From: Pseudomonas viridiflava
GTDB taxonomy: Bacteria; Pseudomonadota; Gammaproteobacteria; Pseudomonadales; Pseudomonadaceae
Assembly (NCBI RefSeq): GCF_900580675.1
Contig: NZ_UTBG01000240.1
Coordinates: 1-63,982 of the forward strand
Length of the DNA: 63,982 bases
Direction of reading: 5' to 3'
Positions 49,609 through 57,946 of this stretch are shown here, piece after piece (within the stretch, counting starts at the first letter, position 1; each line of letters starts with the position of its first letter). Position numbers and translations under genes: made by a program. The notes beneath the pieces are model-generated. The model saw only the letters and a list, made by a program, of their open reading frames with translations. It was not told where the DNA came from and searched no databases.

Positions 49609-49989
49609 ATGTACAACCCGCAAGTGCCCATGGACGGACATTCACCGGCCGCCGAGGCCAAATTCGGCAGCGGCGCACAAACGTTCGGCAAAGCGCCCGA
49701 ACAGCAAGGCAACCAGCGTATTCGCCATCTGCTCAAGTGTTTCGGTTTGCGCACCAGCCTGATTCGGCTGAAGGTCATCGACGCCCTGCTCACCGCCGCC
49801 GACAACCAGCGCACCCTGGGGGTACGCGGCGTGCACAGCCATTTGCTGGAACTGGGCATACCGTTGTCGTTTCTGAGTGTGCGCGAGGTGCTCAAGCGCC
49901 TGTGCAGCGAAGGGGTGATCACCCTGAATGCCGATAAAAGCTACAGCCTCCATGAAGAGGCTGCGAAGGTACTCGAAGGTCGAGCCTGA
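49609..49989 (+). CDS. Fur-like winged-helix protein without the usual metal ligands
   Basis: The 126-residue protein has a winged-helix segment at about residues 38-110 (IRHLLKCFGLRTSLIRLKVIDALLTAADNQRTLGVRGVHSHLLELGIPLSFLSVREVLKRLCSEGVI) that resembles the DNA-binding half of Fur. The C-terminal dimerisation and metal-binding domain (HHH and CxxC motifs) is absent. It may be a DNA-binding modulator of iron genes. AAGGAG lies 8 nt before the ATG. It is divergent from pvdQ and shares its 238-bp promoter region, which supports an iron link. Confidence 0.7.
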   Translation: MYNPQVPMDGHSPAAEAKFGSGAQTFGKAPEQQGNQRIRHLLKCFGLRTSLIRLKVIDALLTAADNQRTLGVRGVHSHLLELGIPLSFLSVREVLKRLCSEGVITLNADKSYSLHEEAAKVLEGRA

Positions 49990-50006
49990 CCTCTGTGCCC
50001 TAGGGC

Positions 50007-50195
50007 TTAGAGCTTTACCTTGCGGCGCATGATGCCGTTGATCACCACCACGACGACCGCGACGGCAATGGCGATGATCTGGAACGTCTTCTCACTGATA
50101 GCACCGATGTTCTGCAGGTAGGACAGGCCAAACATCGTCGCCAGCACGGCCAGGGCGATCAGAATCGAGTATTTCAAACGTTGCTTTTGGGTCAT
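50007..50195 (-). CDS. Small two-span membrane protein (62 aa)
   Basis: The 62-residue product begins MTQKQRLKYSILIALAVLATM and has two hydrophobic helices (about 9-25 and 37-55) and a basic C-terminus (MRRKVKL). AGGA lies 7 nt before the ATG at 50195. It is convergent with the Fur-like gene. No family is recognised. Confidence 0.65.
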   Translation of the reverse strand: MTQKQRLKYSILIALAVLATMFGLSYLQNIGAISEKTFQIIAIAVAVVVVVINGIMRRKVKL

Positions 50196-50356
50196 GACGG
50201 GTTCCTGAACCTGAAGAATGTAACCACTGTGTATCGCCGAACATGCCAAGTGCATACCCAAGACGGGGATGGACCGGGGGTCGGCAGGGGCTCATGTTAC
50301 AGGCGATGAGAGAATTTGGCTTGCCCGGCGCCGAGACCAGGCGAGACGCCACGTGA

Positions 50357-51118
50357 TCACCCGGCATGCACCCAGCGCTGGTGCAGCCAGCGTGCAAACG
50401 CATCCAGCGCAAAGCCCAGCAGACCGATCAGCAACACCATCGCCATCAGCTCCGAGTAGGCCAGCCGGTCACGCGTGTCGAGAATGTAATACCCCAGCCC
50501 CGCACTGACCCCGAGCATCTCGCACGGCACCAGCACAATCCACAAGATGCCGATGGCCAGGCGCACGCCGGTCAACACGTGCCCGACCACACCGGGAATG
50601 ATCACCCGGCGCAACGTCTCCCAGCGCGTCGCACTCAGGCTGCTGCTCAACTGCAACCACCGCGGGTCGAGCTGACGCACGCCGGCAGCGGTGTTGAGCA
50701 TGATCGGCCACACCGCGGCAAACGCCAGCAGGAAGTAGATCGGCTGGTCCCCTACCCCCATCAGCATCACCACGATGGGCATCCAGGACAGCGGCGAGAT
50801 CATCCGCAGAAACTGGAAAGCCGGCGTGGTCGCCGCCTCCAGGCTGCGCGAACTGCCCACCAGCAGCCCCAGCGGCACCCCCACCAGCAACGCCAGGAAC
50901 AGCCCGACGAAAATGCGCTTGAGGCTCACGGCAATGTGCAGGTACAGCTCACCGCGCCCGAGTAATTCCCACAGGCTGCTGAAGGTCGCGGCCAGCGAAA
51001 AACGCGCGGACAAACCGTCCGCATCGCCCAACACCTTCACGCCCAGCCACCAGAGCAACAGCAAGCCAGCCAAGCCACCCAACCCAAGCAACCAGCCGGG
51101 GATTCTGCGGTTGTTCAA
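50357..51118 (-). CDS. ABC transporter permease, nitrate/sulfonate/taurine type
   Basis: This 253-residue inner-membrane protein has six hydrophobic segments and the EAA-like loop of BPD permeases (LSATRWETLRRVIIPGVVGHVLTGVRLAIGILW). It is of SsuC/TauC type. Its ATG overlaps the stop of the binding-protein gene (ATGA). It is the last gene of an operon read leftward from 54775 or 54162. The substrate is likely an organosulfur or other small anion. Confidence 0.9.
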   Translation of the reverse strand: MNNRRIPGWLLGLGGLAGLLLLWWLGVKVLGDADGLSARFSLAATFSSLWELLGRGELYLHIAVSLKRIFVGLFLALLVGVPLGLLVGSSRSLEAATTPAFQFLRMISPLSWMPIVVMLMGVGDQPIYFLLAFAAVWPIMLNTAAGVRQLDPRWLQLSSSLSATRWETLRRVIIPGVVGHVLTGVRLAIGILWIVLVPCEMLGVSAGLGYYILDTRDRLAYSELMAMVLLIGLLGFALDAFARWLHQRWVHAG

Positions 51119-52314
51119 ACGCCGATCTCCTCGGTCCGCTCAAAGCCTTCGGGCAAGCCGAACGTCTTCATCCCGCCCACGGCTTCGATGGCGTTGCGCA
51201 CGAAGCGGTCGTCCACCAGGTCCTTGGCGACAAAGGCCGGGTCGAGGTCGGCAAGGAATTTCTTGTCGCCTTCGATCAGCGTGTCTTTCAGGCGGCGGAC
51301 CAGTTCCTCGGTGTAGCTGGGGAATGGGTAGGGTTGGAAGTCGATACGGTGCTCATCCCAGTTGGCGTGCCGGATTGCGCCATCGGCCAGGTAGGCGGCG
51401 CGGTCGGCGGCCGCCGGGGCCAGCACCTTGCTGAGCACCGGTTCGGCGTGCGGGGTGTAACGGTTCGGGCCGTCCTTGGACAGCAGCTTCACCGCCTCTT
51501 CGCGGTTGTCACGCGTCCAGACCTGGGCCTTGACGATCGCATTCACCACCTTTTGCGACCACTGCGGACGGTTGGTCAGGTCATGCTCGTGCATGAACAC
51601 CACGCAGCACGCGTGGTTGCGCCACACATCGCCGGTAAAACGCTGCACGCGCCCGACCTTGAGGTTTTCCGCCAGGGCATTGAACGGCTCGGCGACGATA
51701 TAGCCATCGATGCGCTGGCTCGCCAGAGCCGGCGGCATGTCCGAGGGCGGCAACACGATCAGGTTGACCTCATTGGCGGCAATCGCGCTGCCGATGGCGC
51801 GGGCCACCGGGGTCAGGCCATTGTCGCGAAACAGCTGTTGCACCACCACGTTATGGATCGAGTACCAGAACGGAATCGCCACCGATTTGCCGCCCAATTG
51901 CTTCACATCGGTGATGCCCGGCGCCACGGTCAAGCCCGAACCACCGACGTGGTTCCACGCCACCACCTTGGCCGGCACCTTGCTGCCATAGCGCGCCCAC
52001 ACGGTCATCGGCGACAGCAAGTGAATCACGTTGACCTGGCCCGAGATAAACGCCTCGATCACCTGGGCCCAGCTGCGCAGCAGCACCGGGCGCTCGGCCT
52101 TGATGCCCTCGGCTTCGAACAGGCCGTTGTTATGCGCCACCAGTAATGGCGTCGCGTCGGTGATCGGCAGATAGCCGATGCGCACCGGTGCGTCCGGCTC
52201 GCTGGCGGCGCGCGCCTGCAGGCTGTTCAGCAACGGCATGGCACCGGCGGCGCTGAGCACCGCGGAAAGTTTGAGAAAGTCACGGCGCGAGTGGGTCAGG
52301 TCATCCAGGCACAT
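51115..52314 (-). CDS. ABC transporter substrate-binding protein with Tat signal (SsuA/NitT type)
   Basis: This 399-residue protein has a twin-arginine signal (SRRDFLKLSAVLSAAGAMPLL near residue 10) and a NitT/TauT-type binding domain (PVRIGYLPITDATPLLVAHNNGLFEAEGI; VIEAFISGQVNVIHLLSPMTVW). Export after folding suggests either a cofactor or a rapid fold. The ATG at 52314 has GGAG 8 nt upstream and overlaps the 3' end of the ATPase gene by 14 bp. The ligand is unknown; aliphatic sulfonates or taurine are the usual ones for this family. Confidence 0.88.
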   Translation of the reverse strand: MCLDDLTHSRRDFLKLSAVLSAAGAMPLLNSLQARAASEPDAPVRIGYLPITDATPLLVAHNNGLFEAEGIKAERPVLLRSWAQVIEAFISGQVNVIHLLSPMTVWARYGSKVPAKVVAWNHVGGSGLTVAPGITDVKQLGGKSVAIPFWYSIHNVVVQQLFRDNGLTPVARAIGSAIAANEVNLIVLPPSDMPPALASQRIDGYIVAEPFNALAENLKVGRVQRFTGDVWRNHACCVVFMHEHDLTNRPQWSQKVVNAIVKAQVWTRDNREEAVKLLSKDGPNRYTPHAEPVLSKVLAPAAADRAAYLADGAIRHANWDEHRIDFQPYPFPSYTEELVRRLKDTLIEGDKKFLADLDPAFVAKDLVDDRFVRNAIEAVGGMKTFGLPEGFERTEEIGV

Positions 52315-53104
52315 GGCAGGGCTCCGGCAGGTCAAGAGGGTTGGGTTGAGGGCGGCTCGCCTGCCGTAAGGTTTTGAGAATCTGAATGCGCAACGCGCCG
52401 ATGGCTTCCACCTGTTCTTCGCGCGGTTGCGGCAGGTCGATCAGCCATTCACCCAGGGTCCGCGCCGGGCGGTTACCCAGTAGCAGGATGCGGTCGGACA
52501 GCAGCAGCGCTTCGTCAATATCGTGGGTGATCAATACCGCCGCCGAACCTTGCTCGCGGTTGACCTTGAGCAACAGGTGCTGCATGTCGGCGCGAGTCAC
52601 TTCGTCGAGGGCGCCGAAGGGTTCATCCAGCAGCAGTACCTGCGGTTGACGCGCCAGGCAGCGGGCCAGTGCGGTGCGCTGGGCCATGCCACCGGACAGT
52701 TGCGCCGGGAATTGCAGACGCGCGTGTTCCAGGCCAACCGCCGCAATCGCGTGATCGACGCGCTCGCGCCGCTCCTCGGAGCTAAGGTGCGGTTGGCGGG
52801 CGAAGTCCAGGCCAAAGGCGACGTTTTTTTCCAGGCTCAGCCAGGGCAGCAGGCTGGGGTCCTGAAACGCTACTGCGACGCGTGGATGCGGGCCATTCAA
52901 CGGCTCGCCCAACACCTGCACGCGGCCACCCTGGGGTGCCTGCAAACCGGCAAGCACACGCAACAGGCTGGATTTGCCGACACCACTGGGGCCGAGGATC
53001 GACACCACCTCGCCCGCCTGCACGTGCAAGTCGAAATCCTGCAACACCGGGCCACTCGAATACCCCAGGCAAATCCCCTGGGCGCTGAGTACGGCATGGC
53101 TCAT
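52301..53104 (-). CDS. ABC transporter ATP-binding protein, SsuB/TauB type
   Basis: This 267-residue ATPase has a Walker A LGPSGVGKSSLLR, Q-loop FQDPSLLPW, signature LSGGMAQRTALARCLA, Walker B VLLLDEPFGALDE and H-loop ITHDIDEAL. It energises the permease at 50357-51118. Its ATG overlaps the end of the upstream dehydrogenase-like gene (ATGA), so the four genes are one transcript. Confidence 0.93.
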   Translation of the reverse strand: MSHAVLSAQGICLGYSSGPVLQDFDLHVQAGEVVSILGPSGVGKSSLLRVLAGLQAPQGGRVQVLGEPLNGPHPRVAVAFQDPSLLPWLSLEKNVAFGLDFARQPHLSSEERRERVDHAIAAVGLEHARLQFPAQLSGGMAQRTALARCLARQPQVLLLDEPFGALDEVTRADMQHLLLKVNREQGSAAVLITHDIDEALLLSDRILLLGNRPARTLGEWLIDLPQPREEQVEAIGALRIQILKTLRQASRPQPNPLDLPEPCHVPG

Positions 53105-54162
53105 AGGTTGGCCTGGCGGTGCAGTTCAGTGCGCAATTGCACCAGGCTTGGGGTGACGATCGGCACAAACGCCGACTCGCGCCAGCGCCGTGCAAACCCG
53201 CTGCCGTGGGCCGTGAGGTAAGCCTTGCCGCCGCTGGCCTGCAATTCGAGCTGCACGGCGCTGGCGGCAGTTTCCGCGAGGGCGATACGCAACTTGAACA
53301 ACGGCACCGGCTCGGCAGCAAAACGCCCGGCGAGCAGGCCATTCTTCAGTTCGGTAACCAGGTGGTCGAGGGTCACGCGCAAGGCTTCCAGCTCATCGCG
53401 CAATACGGTGCGGGTCGCACCAAGATGGTTAGCCACTCCAGCCAGCGAACGACGCGCCAAGCCCACCGACATCCCGCACTGCAAGCCGAGGAACGCCGGG
53501 CGCACGGCCGGTAGAAACTTGCGCGCGTCCTCGTGCAGCAGCCAGTCGCGGCTCAACTCCACGCCTTCCAGGCCGAGGGCTGCGGTGTTGCTCGACTGCA
53601 GCCCGAGCAGCTCCAGGTCACGCGAGCGCTGCAAGCCTGCAACCGAGTCCGGGATCGCCAGGATAAACGGCGTGCCCCCGTCGGCATGCTCGATGGCCGC
53701 CGCGGCCACAAAGCCGTTCTTGCGCAGATTGGTCACCCAATGCAGGCGACCATTGAGTGTCCAGCCGTGGTCATTCGGCACGGCGCTGATCTGCAGCGTC
53801 TCGATGCCCGACAGAAATTTCATCGCGTTCGACAGCCCGGTCGCTCCGGCCAGCTTGCCGCTGAGCAGGTCCGGCAGCAGTTGCTCGCGCAGCCGCTCGT
53901 TCGGGCTTTGCAGCAAGTATTCGATAAACGAGCGCTGGCCCCAGCACACAAAGGCCGCCGCCAGGGAATGGCTGGCGACATTGGCGATGGCCTCCACCGC
54001 GCCGGCCACATCACCGCCCAGGCCGCCGAGGTGTTTAGGCACGCCGATGCGCAGTACATTGGCTTCTGCCAGCCTTGGCAGCACTTCCTGTGGATCGCAA
54101 CTGCCCACATCCAGGGCCTGCGCTTGAACATCGAGCCAACGGCTCAAGATTGGGTCAAGCAT
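53101..54162 (-). CDS. Acyl-CoA-dehydrogenase-fold flavoprotein (SfnB/DszC-like)
   Basis: This 353-residue protein has the acyl-CoA dehydrogenase fold: an N-terminal helical domain (LAEANVLRIGVPKHLGGLGGDVAGAVEAI), the middle beta region (GATGLSNAMKFLSGIETLQISAVPNDHGWTLNGRLHWVTN) and a C-terminal helical domain. It resembles flavin monooxygenase-like members linked to sulfur scavenging. No fatty-acid genes adjoin it; instead it is coupled to a sulfonate-type transporter, so desulfurisation or oxidation of an imported organosulfur compound is likely (inference). AGGAG lies 8 nt before the ATG. Confidence 0.8.
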   Translation of the reverse strand: MLDPILSRWLDVQAQALDVGSCDPQEVLPRLAEANVLRIGVPKHLGGLGGDVAGAVEAIANVASHSLAAAFVCWGQRSFIEYLLQSPNERLREQLLPDLLSGKLAGATGLSNAMKFLSGIETLQISAVPNDHGWTLNGRLHWVTNLRKNGFVAAAAIEHADGGTPFILAIPDSVAGLQRSRDLELLGLQSSNTAALGLEGVELSRDWLLHEDARKFLPAVRPAFLGLQCGMSVGLARRSLAGVANHLGATRTVLRDELEALRVTLDHLVTELKNGLLAGRFAAEPVPLFKLRIALAETAASAVQLELQASGGKAYLTAHGSGFARRWRESAFVPIVTPSLVQLRTELHRQANL

Positions 54163-54214
54163 TCGTGTTTCTCCTTTTCACAGCAGATGGAACATCACCC
54201 ACGCACGCGCGTTT

Positions 54215-54775
54215 TCAGCTGGCCGGTTTTTCCCAACGGTATTGCGCCAACTCCGGGTTCAGTGGTGTGCGCGCAAACACGTTAGCGAAGTTGCACAGGG
54301 TTGCCAGGCTGACGCCCAAAATAACTTCCAGCGCCTGGCCTTCGGAGTAACCGGCGGCCCGGAACGCTTCATAACCTGCATCGCTGACGTCGCCACGGGT
54401 GGCGATCACTTCACGGGTGAAGGCGGCGAGTGTCTCATATCGGGCGTCCGGCAATTCGCCGTGCCGGCGCAGGGCGTCGATCACCTCTTCGGACAGCTTG
54501 GCTTTGTTGCGCGCCACGGCCGTATGCCCGGCCACGCAGAAATCACAGCCGTGGGTGGTCGCGGCTACCAATTGCACCACTTCGCGGTCAGCCAGGCTCA
54601 ATTCAGCCTTGGCATTCAAGCCCGAGACGGTGATGTAGGTTTCCAGCGCCGCCGGTGCATTGGCCAACACGGCCAGCAGGTTGGGAATGAACCCCGAGGC
54701 CTTGAGTGCGTTTTCCAGAAAAGGCTTGGCGGCTTCCGGCGCGGTTTCAGGGGTAAGCAGTGGTACACGGGACAT
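54215..54775 (-). CDS. AhpD/carboxymuconolactone-decarboxylase-family protein
   Basis: This 186-residue protein shows the AhpD-type redox motif CDFCVAGHT (Cys-x2-Cys-x3-His) in ATTHGCDFCVAGHTAVARNKAKL. It likely acts as a peroxidase or reductant partner. The ATG at 54775 has AGGAG upstream. It precedes the dehydrogenase-like gene by 52 bp and is probably the first gene of the operon. It is divergent from an AraC regulator (100 bp). Confidence 0.85.
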   Translation of the reverse strand: MSRVPLLTPETAPEAAKPFLENALKASGFIPNLLAVLANAPAALETYITVSGLNAKAELSLADREVVQLVAATTHGCDFCVAGHTAVARNKAKLSEEVIDALRRHGELPDARYETLAAFTREVIATRGDVSDAGYEAFRAAGYSEGQALEVILGVSLATLCNFANVFARTPLNPELAQYRWEKPAS

Positions 54776-54875
54776 GTGGGGTCTCCTGATGAGTTCGTGC
54801 CCCAGTCTGTTGGTTATAAAAAATCGCCTCAATAGGCTAAAGTAGCGATTACTTGCTCTTGAGTCTTTCCATTAG

Positions 54876-55781
54876 ATGAATTCGTCCAGTGCACTTGTCG
54901 ATTGGTTATTAGACAGCCTCGAACTCAACACCAGCCTGTTCCATGTCGGGCGCTATTGTGGGGACTGGCACGCCAGCACCCACGGCCTGGCCAGGGCGAG
55001 TTTCCACCTGATCGTGCAGGGCGAGTGCTGGCTGCATATCGACGGCGAGTCCACACCGATACCGTTGAACAACGGCGATGCCGTGTTTCTGCTGCGCGAC
55101 CTTGAATATCGGCTGTCCGGCGAGGCTACGGCGGCCGGTGCACAGGAATGCCCGCGCCGCCCGATGCTGCCGCTGGACAGCACGGCCAGCGACGGCGTGG
55201 GGCTGGTGTGCGGGTTCTTTCATTTCCAGTCCGGCTTGTCGGCAATGATCGTCGACAGCCTGCCCGCGTGGATCATCCTGCGCGCCGGCGACCCGTCGCT
55301 GGTGGCGGCGCGCAACCTGTTCGAACTGATCCTGCAAGAGTGCGAGCGCGTGCCGGCGCCCTCTTCCGCCTTGCTCGAACGGCTATGCCACTTGCTGTTT
55401 CTGTATGTGCTGCGCCAACAAGTGCTGGATAACGCCGACCTTGGTGGCCTGGCCGCTTTGGGCCGCCAGCCGGCGTTCGCCAACCTGCTCGAACAATTGA
55501 TCGCGAACCCGGCGGACGCCTGGAGCCTGGAAAGCATGGCGGCCTGTACCGGGCTGTCGCGCTCGGCGTTTTTCAAGCGCTTCAATGAGCTGAGCGGGCA
55601 ATCGCCGGGGCAAGTGCTACTGGTGATGCGCGTGCGCCACGCCTGCCAGCTGTTCAAGCAGGACCAGACCGTGGCCGATGTGGCCCTTGCGGTGGGCTAT
55701 CAGTCGGTGGCGGCGTTTACCCGAGCGTTTCATAAAGTCACCGGGCAGCAGCCGGGGGCGTATCGCAGGGCGCAAGCCTAG
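54876..55781 (+). CDS. AraC-family regulator with cupin sensor
   Basis: This 301-residue regulator has a cupin-type N-terminal domain (about 20-170: FHLIVQGECWLHIDGESTPIPLNNGDAVFLLRDLEYRL) and a C-terminal AraC HTH (about 200-300: SLESMAACTGLSRSAFFKRFNELSGQSPGQVLLVMRVRHACQLF; VADVALAVGYQSVAAFTRAFHKVTGQQPGAYR). It is divergent from the AhpD-like gene and likely controls the ABC operon. Its stop overlaps the convergent LysR gene by 4 bp. Confidence 0.88.
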   Translation: MNSSSALVDWLLDSLELNTSLFHVGRYCGDWHASTHGLARASFHLIVQGECWLHIDGESTPIPLNNGDAVFLLRDLEYRLSGEATAAGAQECPRRPMLPLDSTASDGVGLVCGFFHFQSGLSAMIVDSLPAWIILRAGDPSLVAARNLFELILQECERVPAPSSALLERLCHLLFLYVLRQQVLDNADLGGLAALGRQPAFANLLEQLIANPADAWSLESMAACTGLSRSAFFKRFNELSGQSPGQVLLVMRVRHACQLFKQDQTVADVALAVGYQSVAAFTRAFHKVTGQQPGAYRRAQA

Positions 55782-56689
55782 CGCTGCAGCCCGGTGCCGG
55801 GTTGGGCGCACAGCTCGACCAACCAATCTACAAACACCCGCACCCGTTGTGACAACTGCCGGTGCGGCGGGTACAGCGCGGTCAGGGCCATCGTCGGTAC
55901 GGCCAACTGCGGCAGCACTTCCACCAGCGTGCCCTCGGCCAGCCTTTGCATGGCATGGTAATGCGGCGCCTGGATCAACCCGTACCCGGCCTCGCAGGCG
56001 CAGAAGTAGCCGTCGGCACTGTTGACCGCGACCACCTTGGGCAGGTTGACCACACGCAGCTCGGCACCCAGTTGAAACTCCAGGCCAAAGCGCTTGCCAC
56101 TGGCGCTGGACACGTATTCGACCATCTGGTGATCGGCCAAATCCTCGAGGCGGGTGGGCACGCCCCTGCGCGCGAGGTAGGCGGGGCTGGCCAGGGTCAC
56201 TTGGTCCATCATCGCCAGGGGCCGCGCCACCAGCGACTCGTCGAGCGCCAAGCCACCGCGCAGCACGCAATCCACGCCTTCGCGGATCAGGTCCACCGGG
56301 CGGTCGTTCAGACCGATTTCCAGCTCGATCTGCGGATAACGCGCGGTAAATGCCGGCAATGCCGGAATCACCAGGAAGCGCCCGATGCCTGACGGCATAT
56401 CCACGCTCAACGTGCCGCGCGGGTTCTGGCGACGGTTGGAGAAAACCGCTTCGGTTTCCTCAAGGTCCGTCAGGAGTTGTACACAGCGCTGGTAGTACGC
56501 GGCGCCATCCAGGGTCGGGCTGACCTGGCGCGTAGTGCGCTGCAACAGTTGAACGCCCAGGTGTGCTTCCAATTGTTTAATCAGGATGCTCACCGAGGCC
56601 CTTGGCAGTTGCAGGCTGTCCGCGGCCTTGGCAAACCCGCCGAGTTCGACGATCCGGGTAAACACACGCATTGCGTTAAACCGATCCAA
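55778..56689 (-). CDS. LysR-family regulator
   Basis: This 303-residue regulator has an HTH at about residues 1-60 (DRFNAMRVFTRIVELGGFAKAADSLQLPRASVSILIKQLEAHLG) and an effector domain after residue 90. The start is TTG at 56689 with GGGAG 7 nt upstream, and the DRFNAMRVF opening is typical of the family. It is divergent from the aldo/keto reductase gene (118 bp) and most likely regulates it. Confidence 0.9.
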   Translation of the reverse strand: MDRFNAMRVFTRIVELGGFAKAADSLQLPRASVSILIKQLEAHLGVQLLQRTTRQVSPTLDGAAYYQRCVQLLTDLEETEAVFSNRRQNPRGTLSVDMPSGIGRFLVIPALPAFTARYPQIELEIGLNDRPVDLIREGVDCVLRGGLALDESLVARPLAMMDQVTLASPAYLARRGVPTRLEDLADHQMVEYVSSASGKRFGLEFQLGAELRVVNLPKVVAVNSADGYFCACEAGYGLIQAPHYHAMQRLAEGTLVEVLPQLAVPTMALTALYPPHRQLSQRVRVFVDWLVELCAQPGTGLQR

Positions 56690-56807
56690 GAGGCGACTCC
56701 CGAGGGGATTGTTTAGAAATTACGAATAGTGATAGCGCTTTTAGCCGGTTTATCCCGGTTTTGTCGAGGGTAACAATGGAGCCCTTCCCAACCCTGGAGC
56801 TGAACCC

Positions 56808-57803
56808 ATGCACACTCGTCAACTCGGTAACAACGGCCCTCGCGTTTCCGCCATCGGCCTCGGCTGCATGGGCATGACCGATTTCTACACCACCGGCAGC
56901 GACACCGCCGAAGCCACCGCCACCTTGCATCGCGCCCTGGAGTTGGGGGTCAACTTTCTCGACACCGCCGATATCTACGGCCCGCACACCAATGAAACAT
57001 TGATCGGCAAAGCCATCGTCGGCAAGCGCGACCAGGTATTCCTGGCGAGCAAGTTCGGCATCCTGCGTGACCCGGCAAACCCGGCATTGCGTGGGGTCAA
57101 CGGCCGCCCCGAGTACATTCGCAACGCTATCCACGGCACCCTCAAACGCCTCGGCGTGGAAACCCTGGATCTGTACTACCAGCACCGTATCGACCCGGAC
57201 GTGGCCATCGAAGAAACGGTTGGCGCCATGGCCGACCTGGTCAAACAGGGCAAGGTGCGTTACCTGGGCTTGAGCGAAGCCTCAGCCGCCACCCTGGAGC
57301 GCGCGCACAAGGTCCATCCGATCAGTGCCCTGCAGAGCGAGCATTCGTTGTGGAGCCGTGACCAGGAGCACAACGGCTGCCTTGCTGCCTGCAAGCGCCT
57401 GGGTATTGCGTTTGTGCCGTACAGCCCGCTGGGCCGTGGTTTTCTGACGGGTGCACTGAAAAGCCCGGACGATTTCGACGCCGACGACTACCGCCGCTTC
57501 AGCCCGCGTTTCCAGGGCGAAAACTTTGCGAAAAACCTGCTGCTGGTCAAGCAAGTGCAGGCACTCGCCGCCGACAAAGGCGTAACGGCTGGGCAACTGG
57601 CGCTGGCGTGGGTATTGGCTCAGGGCGACTTCATCATTCCGATCCCGGGCACAAAGCAGCGTAAGTACCTGGAAGAGAACGTCGCGGCGGTCTCGCTGAC
57701 GCTCAATCCAAGCGAATTGGCCAGCCTGGATGCGATCTTCCCTTCCGATGCAACCGCCGGCCTGCGCTACCCCGAGGCGGTGATGGCGATGCTGGACATC
57801 TAA
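56808..57803 (+). CDS. Aldo/keto reductase
   Basis: This 331-residue (beta/alpha)8 NADPH enzyme shows the family tetrad region (NFLDTADIYGPHTNETLIGKAI with Asp and Tyr; VFLASKFG with Lys; YYQHRIDP with His) and the cofactor end GTKQRKYLEENVAAV. It reduces aldehydes or ketones of unknown identity. GGAGCTGAACCC precedes the ATG. Likely controlled by the divergent LysR; a strong terminator follows. Confidence 0.92.
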   Translation: MHTRQLGNNGPRVSAIGLGCMGMTDFYTTGSDTAEATATLHRALELGVNFLDTADIYGPHTNETLIGKAIVGKRDQVFLASKFGILRDPANPALRGVNGRPEYIRNAIHGTLKRLGVETLDLYYQHRIDPDVAIEETVGAMADLVKQGKVRYLGLSEASAATLERAHKVHPISALQSEHSLWSRDQEHNGCLAACKRLGIAFVPYSPLGRGFLTGALKSPDDFDADDYRRFSPRFQGENFAKNLLLVKQVQALAADKGVTAGQLALAWVLAQGDFIIPIPGTKQRKYLEENVAAVSLTLNPSELASLDAIFPSDATAGLRYPEAVMAMLDI

Positions 57804-57815
57804 AGCACGCGATGC

Positions 57816-57848
57816 CGGAGTGCTCTGACAGAGCACTCCGATTTTCTT
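57816..57848 (+). terminator. Rho-independent terminator of the aldo/keto reductase gene
   Basis: CGGAGTGCTCT and AGAGCACTCCG form a perfect 11-bp stem with a 3-nt loop, followed by ATTTTCTT. It starts 12 bp after the stop codon. Confidence 0.92.
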
Positions 57849-57946
57849 GTACGACCGTACCTAAAGGTCGTCCTCACCAAGCCGATAGCCCTACGAAGCT
57901 CTAACAAAGCCGCGTCGACAATAAACGCTTCGTAAGGACGAATCCC

